A stretch of DNA of 23,291 bases from Eikenella sp963548155 (GTDB lineage: Bacteria; Pseudomonadota; Gammaproteobacteria; Burkholderiales; Neisseriaceae). Numbering within the stretch: the first letter of the stretch is position 1; each line of letters begins with the position of its first letter. The translations under genes and the position numbers were made by a program. This document shows positions 6,860 to 13,197 of the stretch, piece after piece. Location of the stretch: NCBI GenBank assembly GCA_963548155.1, contig CAUUTP010000026.1:1-23291 (forward strand), given 5' to 3'. The notes under the pieces are model-generated. The model was not told the origin of the DNA, ran no database searches, and worked only from the letters and a program-made list of their open reading frames with translations.

Positions 6860-8125
6860 ATGTCTGTTTACACCAGCGTTTCCGATCAAGAAATCCGCCA
6901 GTTTTTAGAAGACTACGATTTAGGGAGCTTCGTGTCGCTGCAAGGCATTGCCCAAGGCGTGACCAACAGCAACTACTTCCTCGACACCGACCGCGGCCGC
7001 TATGTGCTCACCATCTTTGAAGTGCTCACCCGCGAAGAGCTGCCCTTTTTCATGGATCTGAGCCAGCACCTCAGCCGCAACGGCGTGGCCTGCCCTGCGC
7101 CCATTCCCCGCCGCGACGGGCGCTTCGACAGTACGCTTGCCGGCAAACCCGCCTGCCTCGCCACCTTCCTCAACGGCCGCGACACCGCCGTGCCCGAAGT
7201 CGCCCAATGCTTCCACACCGGCGCCATGCTCGCCAAGATGCACATTGCCGGGCAGAGTTTCGGCCAAAGCATGCCCAACCCGCGCCATGCCGCCTGGTGG
7301 GAAGCCGAAAGCCGCCGCCTGCTGCCTTGCCTGAGCAGCGAAGATGCCGCACTGCTGCAAGACGAAATCGCCTTTCTCGCCGCCCACCCCGACAGCCACC
7401 TGCCCCACGGCATCATCCATGCCGACCTGTTCAAAGACAACGTGTTGCTCGACGGCATTCAGGTAGCCGGCTTCATCGATTTCTACTACGCCTGCAACGG
7501 CAGCTTCATGTACGACCTCGCCATCGCCGTAAATGACTGGGCGCGCCTGGCCGACAACCGTATCGACCCGCAGTTGCAGCAAGCCTTTATGCGCGGCTAT
7601 CAAAGCGTGCGCCCCCTCACTCCCGCCGAACAGGCCTACCTGCCCATCGCCCACCGCGCCGGCTGTATCCGTTTCTGGGTGTCCCGCCTGCTCGACTACC
7701 ATTTTCCGCAGGGCGGCGAAATGACCTTCGTGAAAGACCCCGACGTTTTCCGCGACCTGCTGCTCTATTTCCGCCAAAGCCCCGCCCCCGCCGCTGCCGA
7801 CCAAGCCCCGTTCAACCTCGACGGCAAAGCGTTCCAACCCGCCGAAGCAGGCCATGCAGGCGAAACGCCCGAACGCTGCCGCTTCCGCCAAGACGGCGAC
7901 ACCGTGTGGGCGGAATACCAAGGCGGCGGCATCCGCAAAGGTTTCCTGCTCGGCCGCTACACCGACCGCAGCAGCATCGCCTACACCCGCCAACACCTCA
8001 CCCGCGCCGGAGCAGCCCACAGCAGCAGCGGCCGCCTGCGAATCGAAACCCTGCCCGATAGCCGCCTGCGCCTGCATTTGTTCGGCGAAGACGGCGAAGC
8101 GGTGTGGGAGGAGTGTGCATCGTAA
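6860..8125 (+). CDS. thrB: Homoserine kinase (ThrB, APH-fold type) with a C-terminal extra domain
   Basis: Phosphorylates homoserine with ATP in threonine synthesis. Residues 1-305 form the kinase of the aminoglycoside-phosphotransferase fold used by Neisseria and Pseudomonas: N-lobe SLQGIAQGVTNSNYFLDT (26-43), catalytic loop HADLFKDNVLL (187-197), metal-binding FIDFYYAC (205-212) and the family C-terminus FWVSRLLDYHFPQGGEMTF (272-290). Homologues normally end near residue 305-320. Here an Ala/Pro-rich linker (307-317) leads into about 100 more residues (319-421) with DGDTVWAEYQGGGIRKGFLLG and LRIETLPDSRLRLH. These resemble small stand-alone proteins often labelled N-acetylglutamate synthase. 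The start at 6860 gives the family N-terminus MSVYTSV; 6851 is an alternative. An eikDUS-like copy with one mismatch lies at 7458-7469. Confidence 0.93.
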   Translation: MSVYTSVSDQEIRQFLEDYDLGSFVSLQGIAQGVTNSNYFLDTDRGRYVLTIFEVLTREELPFFMDLSQHLSRNGVACPAPIPRRDGRFDSTLAGKPACLATFLNGRDTAVPEVAQCFHTGAMLAKMHIAGQSFGQSMPNPRHAAWWEAESRRLLPCLSSEDAALLQDEIAFLAAHPDSHLPHGIIHADLFKDNVLLDGIQVAGFIDFYYACNGSFMYDLAIAVNDWARLADNRIDPQLQQAFMRGYQSVRPLTPAEQAYLPIAHRAGCIRFWVSRLLDYHFPQGGEMTFVKDPDVFRDLLLYFRQSPAPAAADQAPFNLDGKAFQPAEAGHAGETPERCRFRQDGDTVWAEYQGGGIRKGFLLGRYTDRSSIAYTRQHLTRAGAAHSSSGRLRIETLPDSRLRLHLFGEDGEAVWEECAS

Positions 8126-8141
8126 GTCGGAAGGGATAGGG

Positions 8142-8173
8142 AAAGGCTACCTGAAAATTTTCAGGTAGCCTTT
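8142..8173. terminator. Perfect eikDUS palindrome terminating thrB and thyA
   Basis: Two eikDUS copies (8144-8155 and 8160-8171) join as a perfect 32-bp palindrome with AAAA/TTTT at its centre, followed by TTTTT on the plus strand and AAAG/CTTT on the other. It lies between converging thrB and thyA. This is the clearest DUS terminator in the window. Confidence 0.9.
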
Positions 8174-8189
8174 TTGATTGCTGCTAATA

Positions 8190-8984
8190 CTATATCGCCA
8201 CTGGCGCTTTGATGTGCGGGTACGGGTCGTAGTTCTGCAGTTCGAAGTCTTCAAAGCGGAAATCGAACAGGTTTCTCACTTCTTGGTTGAGCTGCATTTG
8301 CGGCAGGGCTCGCGGCTCGCGGGTGAGCTGGAGGCGGGCTTGCTCGAAGTGGTTGCTGTAGAGGTGGGCATCGCCGAAGGTGTGGATGAACTCGCCGGGC
8401 GCGAGGCCGCACACTTGCGCCGTCATCATGGTGAGCAGGGCATAGCTGGCGATGTTGAAGGGCACGCCGAGGAAGACGTCGGCGCTGCGCTGGTAGAGCT
8501 GGCAGGAGAGGCGGCCTTCGGCCACGTAAAATTGAAACAGGGCATGGCACGGGGGCAGCGCCATTTCGTCGACAAGGGCGGGGTTCCAGGCGGATACGAT
8601 GAGGCGGCGGCTGTCGGGATTGCGTTTGATTTGCTCGACAACGTTGGCGATTTGGTCGATATGCCGGCCGTCGGGGGCGGGCCAGGAGCGCCATTGGTAG
8701 CCGTATACGGGGCCGAGGTCGCCGTTTTCGTCGGCCCATTCGTCCCAGATGGAGACGTTGTTTTCTTTCAGGTAGCGGATGTTGGTGTCGCCTTTGAGAA
8801 ACCAGAGCAGCTCGTGGATGATGGAGCGCAGGTGGAGCTTTTTGGTGGTGAGCAGGGGAAAGCCTTGGGCGAGATCGAAGCGCATTTGGTGGCCGAATAT
8901 GGAACGGGTGCCGGTGCCGGTGCGGTCGGATTTGTCGGTGCCGTGGCTGAGGATGTGCTGCATGAGGTGGAGGTAGGGTTGCAT
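8190..8984 (-). CDS. thyA: Thymidylate synthase
   Basis: Converts dUMP to dTMP with methylene-tetrahydrofolate; cytoplasmic dimer. From the ATG at 8984 the protein is 264 residues, exactly the E. coli length, and aligns end to end: DRTGTGTRSIFGHQMRFDL (20-38), the catalytic Cys146 in LPPCHALFQF, the QRSADVFLGVPFNIASYALL block and the invariant C-terminus IKAPVAI. An in-frame GTG 14 codons upstream (9026) would give a non-family extension, so I prefer 8984 even though no Shine-Dalgarno is obvious. It is followed by the shared palindromic terminator and preceded by a DUS-bounded repeat element. folA, its common neighbour, is not here. Confidence 0.96.
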   Translation of the reverse strand: MQPYLHLMQHILSHGTDKSDRTGTGTRSIFGHQMRFDLAQGFPLLTTKKLHLRSIIHELLWFLKGDTNIRYLKENNVSIWDEWADENGDLGPVYGYQWRSWPAPDGRHIDQIANVVEQIKRNPDSRRLIVSAWNPALVDEMALPPCHALFQFYVAEGRLSCQLYQRSADVFLGVPFNIASYALLTMMTAQVCGLAPGEFIHTFGDAHLYSNHFEQARLQLTREPRALPQMQLNQEVRNLFDFRFEDFELQNYDPYPHIKAPVAI

Positions 8985-9053
8985 GGTGTGATTGGGTTGG
9001 GTGTCGAAATGGGGTGTATTGTACACGTTTGAGGGTGTGGGGAGGAAAGGGAA

Positions 9054-9144
9054 AGGCTACCTGAAAACGTAGCGCAGCGAAGTTTCTGCGTGGCTAAAAC
9101 GTGGCGCATTGAGGTTTCTGCGCAGTTAAAGTTTCAGGTAGCCT
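9054..9144. repeat. DUS-bounded repeat element between thyA and rlmD
   Basis: eikDUS at 9054-9065 and its complement at 9133-9144 enclose two degenerate 32-bp tandem units (9065-9096 and 9097-9128). The first unit contains GCAGCGAAGTTTCTGCG, which recurs exactly, inverted, in the DUS element at 20383-20441. It may act as the rlmD terminator, but the U-tract is short on the minus strand (CCTTTCCC). Confidence 0.75.
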
Positions 9145-9176
9145 TTTTATGGGAATGATCAGAATGCTGGTGCGTT

Positions 9177-9217
9177 GGCTCGCCGCCTTGCTTTATGCGC
9201 ATTTTAGTCTGCTATAG
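9177..9217. repeat. Possible decayed half of a Correia-type element
   Basis: GGCTCGCCGCCTTG (9177-9190) matches exactly 14 bp in the right half of the intact Correia element (10603-10616). It is followed after 22 bp by CTATAG, where the intact element ends TTATAG. The sequence between is diverged. Suggestive only. Confidence 0.35.
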
Positions 9218-9229
9218 CGGGTACGGAGG

Positions 9230-10522
9230 CTATTCCAAGTCGAAGCAGCCGACTGTTTCGACGTGGGCGGTTTGGGGGAACATGTTGACGATGCCGGCGT
9301 TTCGGAAGCGGTAGCCTTTGCTCACGAGTACGGCGGCATCGCGGGCGAAGGTGGCGGGGTTGCAGGAGACGTACACGATGCGGCGGGGGAGATAGGGGGC
9401 GTGCAGGGCTTGGACCAGGGCATAGGCGCCGCTTCGGGGCGGGTCAAGCAGGATTTTATCGAAATAGCCCCAGCCGGCAACGGTGTGTTCGGTGGTTTGG
9501 AAGAGGTCGGCGCTTTGGAACTGGGCGCGTTCGTCGAGGTGGTTGAGGCGGGCGTTTTGGCCGGCACGCTCGGTGAGCGCGGGCGAGCCTTCGATGCCGA
9601 TCACTTGTGCGCCGGCGGCGGCAATGGGGAGGCTGAAGTTGCCGAGGCCGCAGAAAAGGTCGGCGATGCGTTCGCCGGGTTGTGGTTGCAGCAGCTGTAT
9701 GGCGCGGGCAACGAGCAGGGCGTTGGCGGCGGGGTTGACTTGGGTGAAGTCGCCGGGGCGGTAGGGTAGGGTGAGGGCGTATTCGGGCAGGCTGTAGCTG
9801 AGTTGGGGGCTGTCTGGCAGGAGGGGTTGGGCGGGCTGGTGTGGGGTTTGCAGCCAGATGTGCCAGTTGGCGGGCAGGCTTTGGGCGTGTTGGATGAGGT
9901 GGACGCGGGCGGCTTTGGGAAGGTGTTCGATGTGTAGGGTAAGGCTGTTGGCGGCGGGGCTGTGGTGCAGTTCGATGGTGCGGATGGGGGTGTGCAGGCG
10001 GTTTAGCTGCTGCAGCAGGGCGCGGGTGTTGCCCAGTTGGCTGGCAAGCCGGGGGGCGAGGATGGGGCATTGTCGGATGTCGACAATGCGGTGGCTGCTG
10101 CGGCTTTGGAAGCCGAGGATGGTGCGGCCTTGGCTGTGGTGGGCGCTGAGGCGGGCGCGGTGGCGGTAGCCCCAGGCTTGTCCGTAGATGGGGGGCAGGA
10201 GGTATTGGGGGCGGACTTTGCCGAGGCGTTGGAGTTGGTCTTCGAGGATGCGTTGTTTGTAGGCTACCTGAACGTTGCTGTGGACGTGTTGGAGGGTACA
10301 GCCGCCGCATTGGCTGTAGTGGGGACAGGCGGGGGTGGTGCGGTAGGGGGAGGGGGTGAGGATGCGGGTGGCTTGGGCTTCGTCGAGGTGTTTTTTGCTG
10401 CGGGTGATTTGGTAGGCAACGGTTTCTTGGGGCAGGGCGCCGGTGATGAAGGTGGTTTTGCCGTGGATGCGGGCTACGCCGCGGCCTTCGTGGTCGATGC
10501 TGTGGATGGTGGCGGTGTTCAT
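9230..10522 (-). CDS. rlmD: 23S rRNA (uracil-1939-C5)-methyltransferase RlmD
   Basis: Methylates U1939 of 23S rRNA using S-adenosylmethionine; formerly RumA. The 430 residues match the family (E. coli 433). An N-terminal TRAM-like RNA-binding domain (HEGRGVARIHGKTTFITGAL) is followed by iron-sulfur cluster cysteines C66, C72 and C75 (CPHYSQCGGC) with the fourth at C152. The SAM site is DLFCGLGNFSLP (288-299), LLDPPRSG is at 358-365, and catalytic Cys387 lies in YVSCNPATFARD. The ATG at 10522 gives the expected N-terminus but has no Shine-Dalgarno; a Correia element ends only 15 bp upstream, so it may supply the promoter. A perfect eikDUS is inside at 10261-10272. Confidence 0.96.
   Translation of the reverse strand: MNTATIHSIDHEGRGVARIHGKTTFITGALPQETVAYQITRSKKHLDEAQATRILTPSPYRTTPACPHYSQCGGCTLQHVHSNVQVAYKQRILEDQLQRLGKVRPQYLLPPIYGQAWGYRHRARLSAHHSQGRTILGFQSRSSHRIVDIRQCPILAPRLASQLGNTRALLQQLNRLHTPIRTIELHHSPAANSLTLHIEHLPKAARVHLIQHAQSLPANWHIWLQTPHQPAQPLLPDSPQLSYSLPEYALTLPYRPGDFTQVNPAANALLVARAIQLLQPQPGERIADLFCGLGNFSLPIAAAGAQVIGIEGSPALTERAGQNARLNHLDERAQFQSADLFQTTEHTVAGWGYFDKILLDPPRSGAYALVQALHAPYLPRRIVYVSCNPATFARDAAVLVSKGYRFRNAGIVNMFPQTAHVETVGCFDLE
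10261..10272 (+). repeat. eikDUS inside rlmD
   Basis: Perfect AGGCTACCTGAA on the plus strand, antisense to the rlmD reading direction. Confidence 0.85.
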
Positions 10523-10537
10523 GGTGTGGGGTGTGGA

Positions 10538-10641
10538 TATAGTGAATTAACAAAAACCAGTACAGCGTTGTCTCGCCTTGCCGTACTATGTGTACTGTCT
10601 GCGGCTCGCCGCCTTGTCCTGATTTTTGTTAATCCATTATA
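10538..10641. repeat. Correia repeat enclosed element (CREE/NEMIS), 104 bp
   Basis: The ends form imperfect terminal inverted repeats: TATAGTGAATTAACAAAAAC at left and, inverted, TATAATGGATTAACAAAAAT at right, with about 20 of 23 positions matching. The core carries the Correia words GCGTTGTCTCGCCTTGCCGT, GTACTGTCTGCGGCTCGCCG and CCTTGTCCTGATTT. The length equals the short neisserial class. Such non-autonomous elements insert at TA and can bring outward promoters and RNase III sites. This one lies 15 bp upstream of the rlmD ATG, where its left end would act as the rlmD promoter region. Confidence 0.88.
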
Positions 10642-10646
10642 GATTG

Positions 10647-10684
10647 AGACTACCTGAAAGCGGGATTGGGGTTTCAGGTAGCCT
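10647..10684 (-). terminator. DUS hairpin after yacG
   Basis: One arm has a single mismatch (AGACTACCTGAA, 10647-10658) and the other is a perfect eikDUS (10673-10684). On the minus strand the pair gives a 13-bp stem with one G-U pair and a loop of about 12 nt, 8 bp past the yacG stop. No U-tract follows. It is the probable end of the pil-coaE-zapD-yacG transcript. Confidence 0.6.
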
Positions 10685-10691
10685 CTGTTGA

Positions 10692-10874
10692 TTATTCATG
10701 GTCGCCAATTTGGGGCGGAGCCTCTTCCTGGCTGGGAATGCGGTAGCTTTCGTCGGCCCAGGTGCCCAGGTCGATCATTTTGCAGCGTTGGCTGCAGAAG
10801 GGGCGGTAGGGGCTGTTTTCGTTCCAGGGTACGGGCTTCTGGCAGGTAGGGCAGGGTACGGTGGGCTGGGTCAT
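10692..10874 (-). CDS. yacG: DNA gyrase inhibitor YacG (zinc-binding)
   Basis: Small zinc protein that binds GyrB and inhibits gyrase in E. coli. It has 60 residues. The four zinc cysteines C8, C11, C27 and C31 (CPTC, then FCSQRC) match the family spacing, followed by the typical MIDLGTWADESYRIP. The ATG (10874-10872) overlaps the zapD stop codon by four bases (ATGA), showing translational coupling at the end of the operon. coaE-zapD-yacG is a conserved proteobacterial arrangement. The C-terminal tail is short and acidic, as in relatives. Confidence 0.94.
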   Translation of the reverse strand: MTQPTVPCPTCQKPVPWNENSPYRPFCSQRCKMIDLGTWADESYRIPSQEEAPPQIGDHE

Positions 10875-11647
10875 GGTTTGTCGGTGATGGGGTCGAAGCT
10901 GCACATTTTGAGCTGGAAGGGGATGTCGGTGTCGATCTGTTTTCCGCGCGGACTGTCTTGGGTGGCTTGGGTGAAGCGGATGTGGGTGAAGTATTTGTTG
11001 GCGGAAATCTCGGGCAGGGTGTGATGGGATTGGGCCACATCTACGGTGAGCATGTGGATGTTGTTGCCGAGCTTGGTGTTTTGATAGTTGCCTTGGCGGG
11101 CGAGGCATTCGAGGCGGATGCTGTTGCGGCGCAGGATGCGCAGCAGCAGGGAGATGGCGTCGCCGGTGGGGGTGAGGGAGCGAATCCAGCAGCCGAGGTC
11201 GGCCACGCGCTGCTCAAAGGGTAGTTGCAGCCAGTAGTGATAAGAGGGGAGGTCGAAGGGGCTGGTGCCGCCGGATACGAGCATGCGCTGCTTTACGCCC
11301 ATGAGCCATTCGTTTTCACGCAGGTGTTGGCCGAATTTTTGCTGTACTTCTTGCAGATTTTGGGTGGCTTGATAGAGGTCGTCTTGCTCGGGGGTGGAGT
11401 CGTATTGCTCGCGTTCGGCCTGGGAAATCTGCTGGCGTTGACGTTCGAGCTCTTGCAGGATGTCGAGCTTGAGTTCGGCGCGGGAGGCGCAATCCATGAT
11501 TTCGAACAGGGTGCCGAGGGCGGCGTGGTGTGCCCAAGGCTCTGGGTGGCTGACGGTGGCGTTGAAGCGGGAAAAGAGGTGCTCGAGGCGCAGGAAGTTG
11601 CGGATGCGTTCGGACAGGGGGTGTTCGAAGGTGATGATGGCGGACAT
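10871..11647 (-). CDS. zapD: Cell division protein ZapD
   Basis: Cytoplasmic FtsZ-associated protein that bundles FtsZ filaments at the Z-ring. The 258 residues are close to the E. coli 247. The N-terminus FEHPLSERIRNFLRLEHLF is the family hallmark. A long helical middle (about 55-115, rich in Gln and Glu) and the beta-strand-rich C-terminal half with YHYWLQLPFEQR follow. It starts three bases after the coaE stop and its stop overlaps yacG, so it is expressed within the pil operon. Older annotations call it YacF. Confidence 0.93.
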   Translation of the reverse strand: MSAIITFEHPLSERIRNFLRLEHLFSRFNATVSHPEPWAHHAALGTLFEIMDCASRAELKLDILQELERQRQQISQAEREQYDSTPEQDDLYQATQNLQEVQQKFGQHLRENEWLMGVKQRMLVSGGTSPFDLPSYHYWLQLPFEQRVADLGCWIRSLTPTGDAISLLLRILRRNSIRLECLARQGNYQNTKLGNNIHMLTVDVAQSHHTLPEISANKYFTHIRFTQATQDSPRGKQIDTDIPFQLKMCSFDPITDKP

Positions 11648-11650
11648 GGT

Positions 11651-12256
11651 TCAACTACCGAATAATTGTTGGTAAATAAGGTGTTGCCGCTCCACGGCGG
11701 CGGCAAGCTCGGGTAGGCCGGCTTCGTTGCTGATGAGGTCGTCGGCAATGCTGCGGCGCTGTTGGCGGCTGGCCTGGGCGGCGAGAATGCCGTTAATCAT
11801 ATCACGGGTAAGGCCGCTGCGTTCAATGGTGCGGCGGATTTGTGTTTCTTCGCTGCAATCGATAACGAGAATACGCTGGAGAATGCTTTGAAAAACAGGT
11901 TGCTCGGCAAGCAGGGGGATTTCGATGATGCCGTAGGTGGCTTGGGGGTATTGCTGTTGGCGCGCGCGAATTTCGGTGAGGATCAGCGGGTGGAGGATGC
12001 TTTCAAGCTTGGCTTTAGCTTCGGGGGATTGGAAAACGAGTTGGCGCAGAGCATCGCGCTTGAGGCTACCTGAAAAATCGAATACGGCCTCACCGAAGGC
12101 AGCACGGATGGCAGGGAGGGCAGCTCCGTCGTTTGCGGTGAGGACGCGGGAGACGGCATCGGCATCAATCAGCGGCACGCCGTGTTGGGCAAACAGGCGG
12201 GCAGCGGTGGATTTGCCGCTGCCGATGCCGCCGGTGAGGCCGACCCAGGCGGTCAT
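11651..12256 (-). CDS. coaE: Dephospho-CoA kinase
   Basis: Last step of coenzyme A synthesis: ATP-dependent phosphorylation of the 3'-hydroxyl of dephospho-CoA. It has 201 residues with a P-loop GLTGGIGSGKST (6-17), DADAVSR for substrate binding and the family block EIPLLAEQ. The LID region has QIRRTIERSG. I chose the ATG at 12256 because it follows the pilD stop TGA by a single base and gives the usual MTAWVGLTGGIGSGKS start; a longer open frame overlaps pilD and is not supported. A perfect eikDUS lies inside at 12063-12074. Confidence 0.96.
   Translation of the reverse strand: MTAWVGLTGGIGSGKSTAARLFAQHGVPLIDADAVSRVLTANDGAALPAIRAAFGEAVFDFSGSLKRDALRQLVFQSPEAKAKLESILHPLILTEIRARQQQYPQATYGIIEIPLLAEQPVFQSILQRILVIDCSEETQIRRTIERSGLTRDMINGILAAQASRQQRRSIADDLISNEAGLPELAAAVERQHLIYQQLFGS
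12063..12074 (+). repeat. eikDUS inside coaE
   Basis: Perfect AGGCTACCTGAA on the plus strand, antisense to coaE. Confidence 0.85.
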
Positions 12257-12257
12257 A

Positions 12258-13115
12258 TCAGATGAATCCGGATTTGTGCAGCCACCATTGGATGCCTTGT
12301 AGGATATAGCTGTTGGCAGCGAAAACCAGCCAGCCGGCAATGGCGAGCGCGGGGCCGAAGGCAATGGGCTGGCCTTTGGCGGCACGCATTATCAGGGCAG
12401 CAACGAGACCGACCAAGGCGGCCACGAAAACAATAACGGGTAGGGTACTAACGCCGAGCCAGGCACCCAGTGCGGCGAGCAGTTTGAAGTCGCCATAGCC
12501 CATGCCCTCCTTGCCGGTGATGAGTTTGAACAGGTGGAACAGCAGCCAAAGGCTCAAATAGCCAACCACGGCGCCGAGCAGTGCTGATGGCAAGCTGACG
12601 AAGCCGACTTGCCAGTTGAACAGCAGGCCGAGCCAAATCAGGGGCAGGGTGAGCTGGTCGGGCAAGAGCTGGGTGTCGGCATCGATAAAGGTGAGGGCAA
12701 CCAGCACGGCGGTGAACACGAGGCCGCCAAGGGTGAGCCAAGTGTAGCCGTAGCGCCAGGCGACGATGCCAAAAAGGATGCCGGTGAGCAGCTCGACGGC
12801 GGGGTAACGCCAGCCGATGGGGGTGCGGCAGCTATGGCATCGACCACGCAGCAGCAGGTAGCTGATGATGGGGATGTTCTGCCACGGTTTTACCGGGCTG
12901 CCGCATTTGGGGCAGCGCGAGGGCGGGGTGCTGATGTTGAACTGTTTTTGGTCTTCTTCGTCCAGCGGCAGTTCGAGATGCTGTTTGGCCGCGATGCGCC
13001 ATTGTTTCTCGAGCATGACCGGCAGGCGGTAGATAACTACGTTGAGAAAGCTGCCCACCAGCAGGCCGAGCAGGATGGCGAAGGGGATGTAGATTTCGGG
13101 ATCAAGATTGGTCAT
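12258..13115 (-). CDS. pilD: Type IV prepilin peptidase / N-methyltransferase PilD
   Basis: Inner-membrane aspartyl protease that cleaves the leader of type IV prepilins and methylates the new N-terminus. The 285 residues contain the N-terminal block LLGLLVGSFLNVVIYRLP (15-32) and the cytoplasmic zinc loop with C68-x2-C71 and C93-x2-C96. The two catalytic aspartate motifs are FIDADTQLLPD (143-153) and GMGYGDFKLLAALGAWLG (204-221, Asp209). About eight hydrophobic helices are visible. It is separated from pilG upstream by 82 bp holding a DUS palindrome and is coupled to coaE downstream. It also supports competence pseudopilin processing. Confidence 0.96.
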   Translation of the reverse strand: MTNLDPEIYIPFAILLGLLVGSFLNVVIYRLPVMLEKQWRIAAKQHLELPLDEEDQKQFNISTPPSRCPKCGSPVKPWQNIPIISYLLLRGRCHSCRTPIGWRYPAVELLTGILFGIVAWRYGYTWLTLGGLVFTAVLVALTFIDADTQLLPDQLTLPLIWLGLLFNWQVGFVSLPSALLGAVVGYLSLWLLFHLFKLITGKEGMGYGDFKLLAALGAWLGVSTLPVIVFVAALVGLVAALIMRAAKGQPIAFGPALAIAGWLVFAANSYILQGIQWWLHKSGFI

Positions 13116-13134
13116 AGGCGTGGTGTAGGTATGT

Positions 13135-13165
13135 TTTCAGGTAGCCTGTGGCAGGCTACCTGAAA
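13135..13165. repeat. Inverse-orientation eikDUS palindrome between pilG and pilD
   Basis: A 14-bp perfect stem with a 3-nt loop: TTCAGGTAGCCT (13136-13147) then AGGCTACCTGAA (13153-13164). The arm order is the reverse of every other DUS pair in the window, and no U-tract follows on either strand, so a processing or attenuation hairpin is more likely than a full terminator. Confidence 0.75.
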
Positions 13166-13197
13166 GATAAGATGGATGGTTAATGGATATGGATAGG

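Noticed and set aside
6920..8077. 385-codon open frame on the minus strand opposite thrB
   Set aside because: Rich in Gly, Ala and Val with no recognisable domain; it is the mirror of GC-rich thrB codons. thrB matches a known family throughout.
8767..8778. DUS-like TTCAGGTAGCGG inside thyA
   Set aside because: Two mismatches at the end of the 12-mer; within conserved coding sequence and not counted as an uptake site.
8985..9026. Upstream in-frame GTG start for thyA
   Set aside because: Would add 14 residues absent from the family; starting at 8984 gives exactly the E. coli length.
9456..10553. 365-codon frame overlapping rlmD
   Set aside because: His/Pro/Arg-rich shadow of rlmD in another phase.
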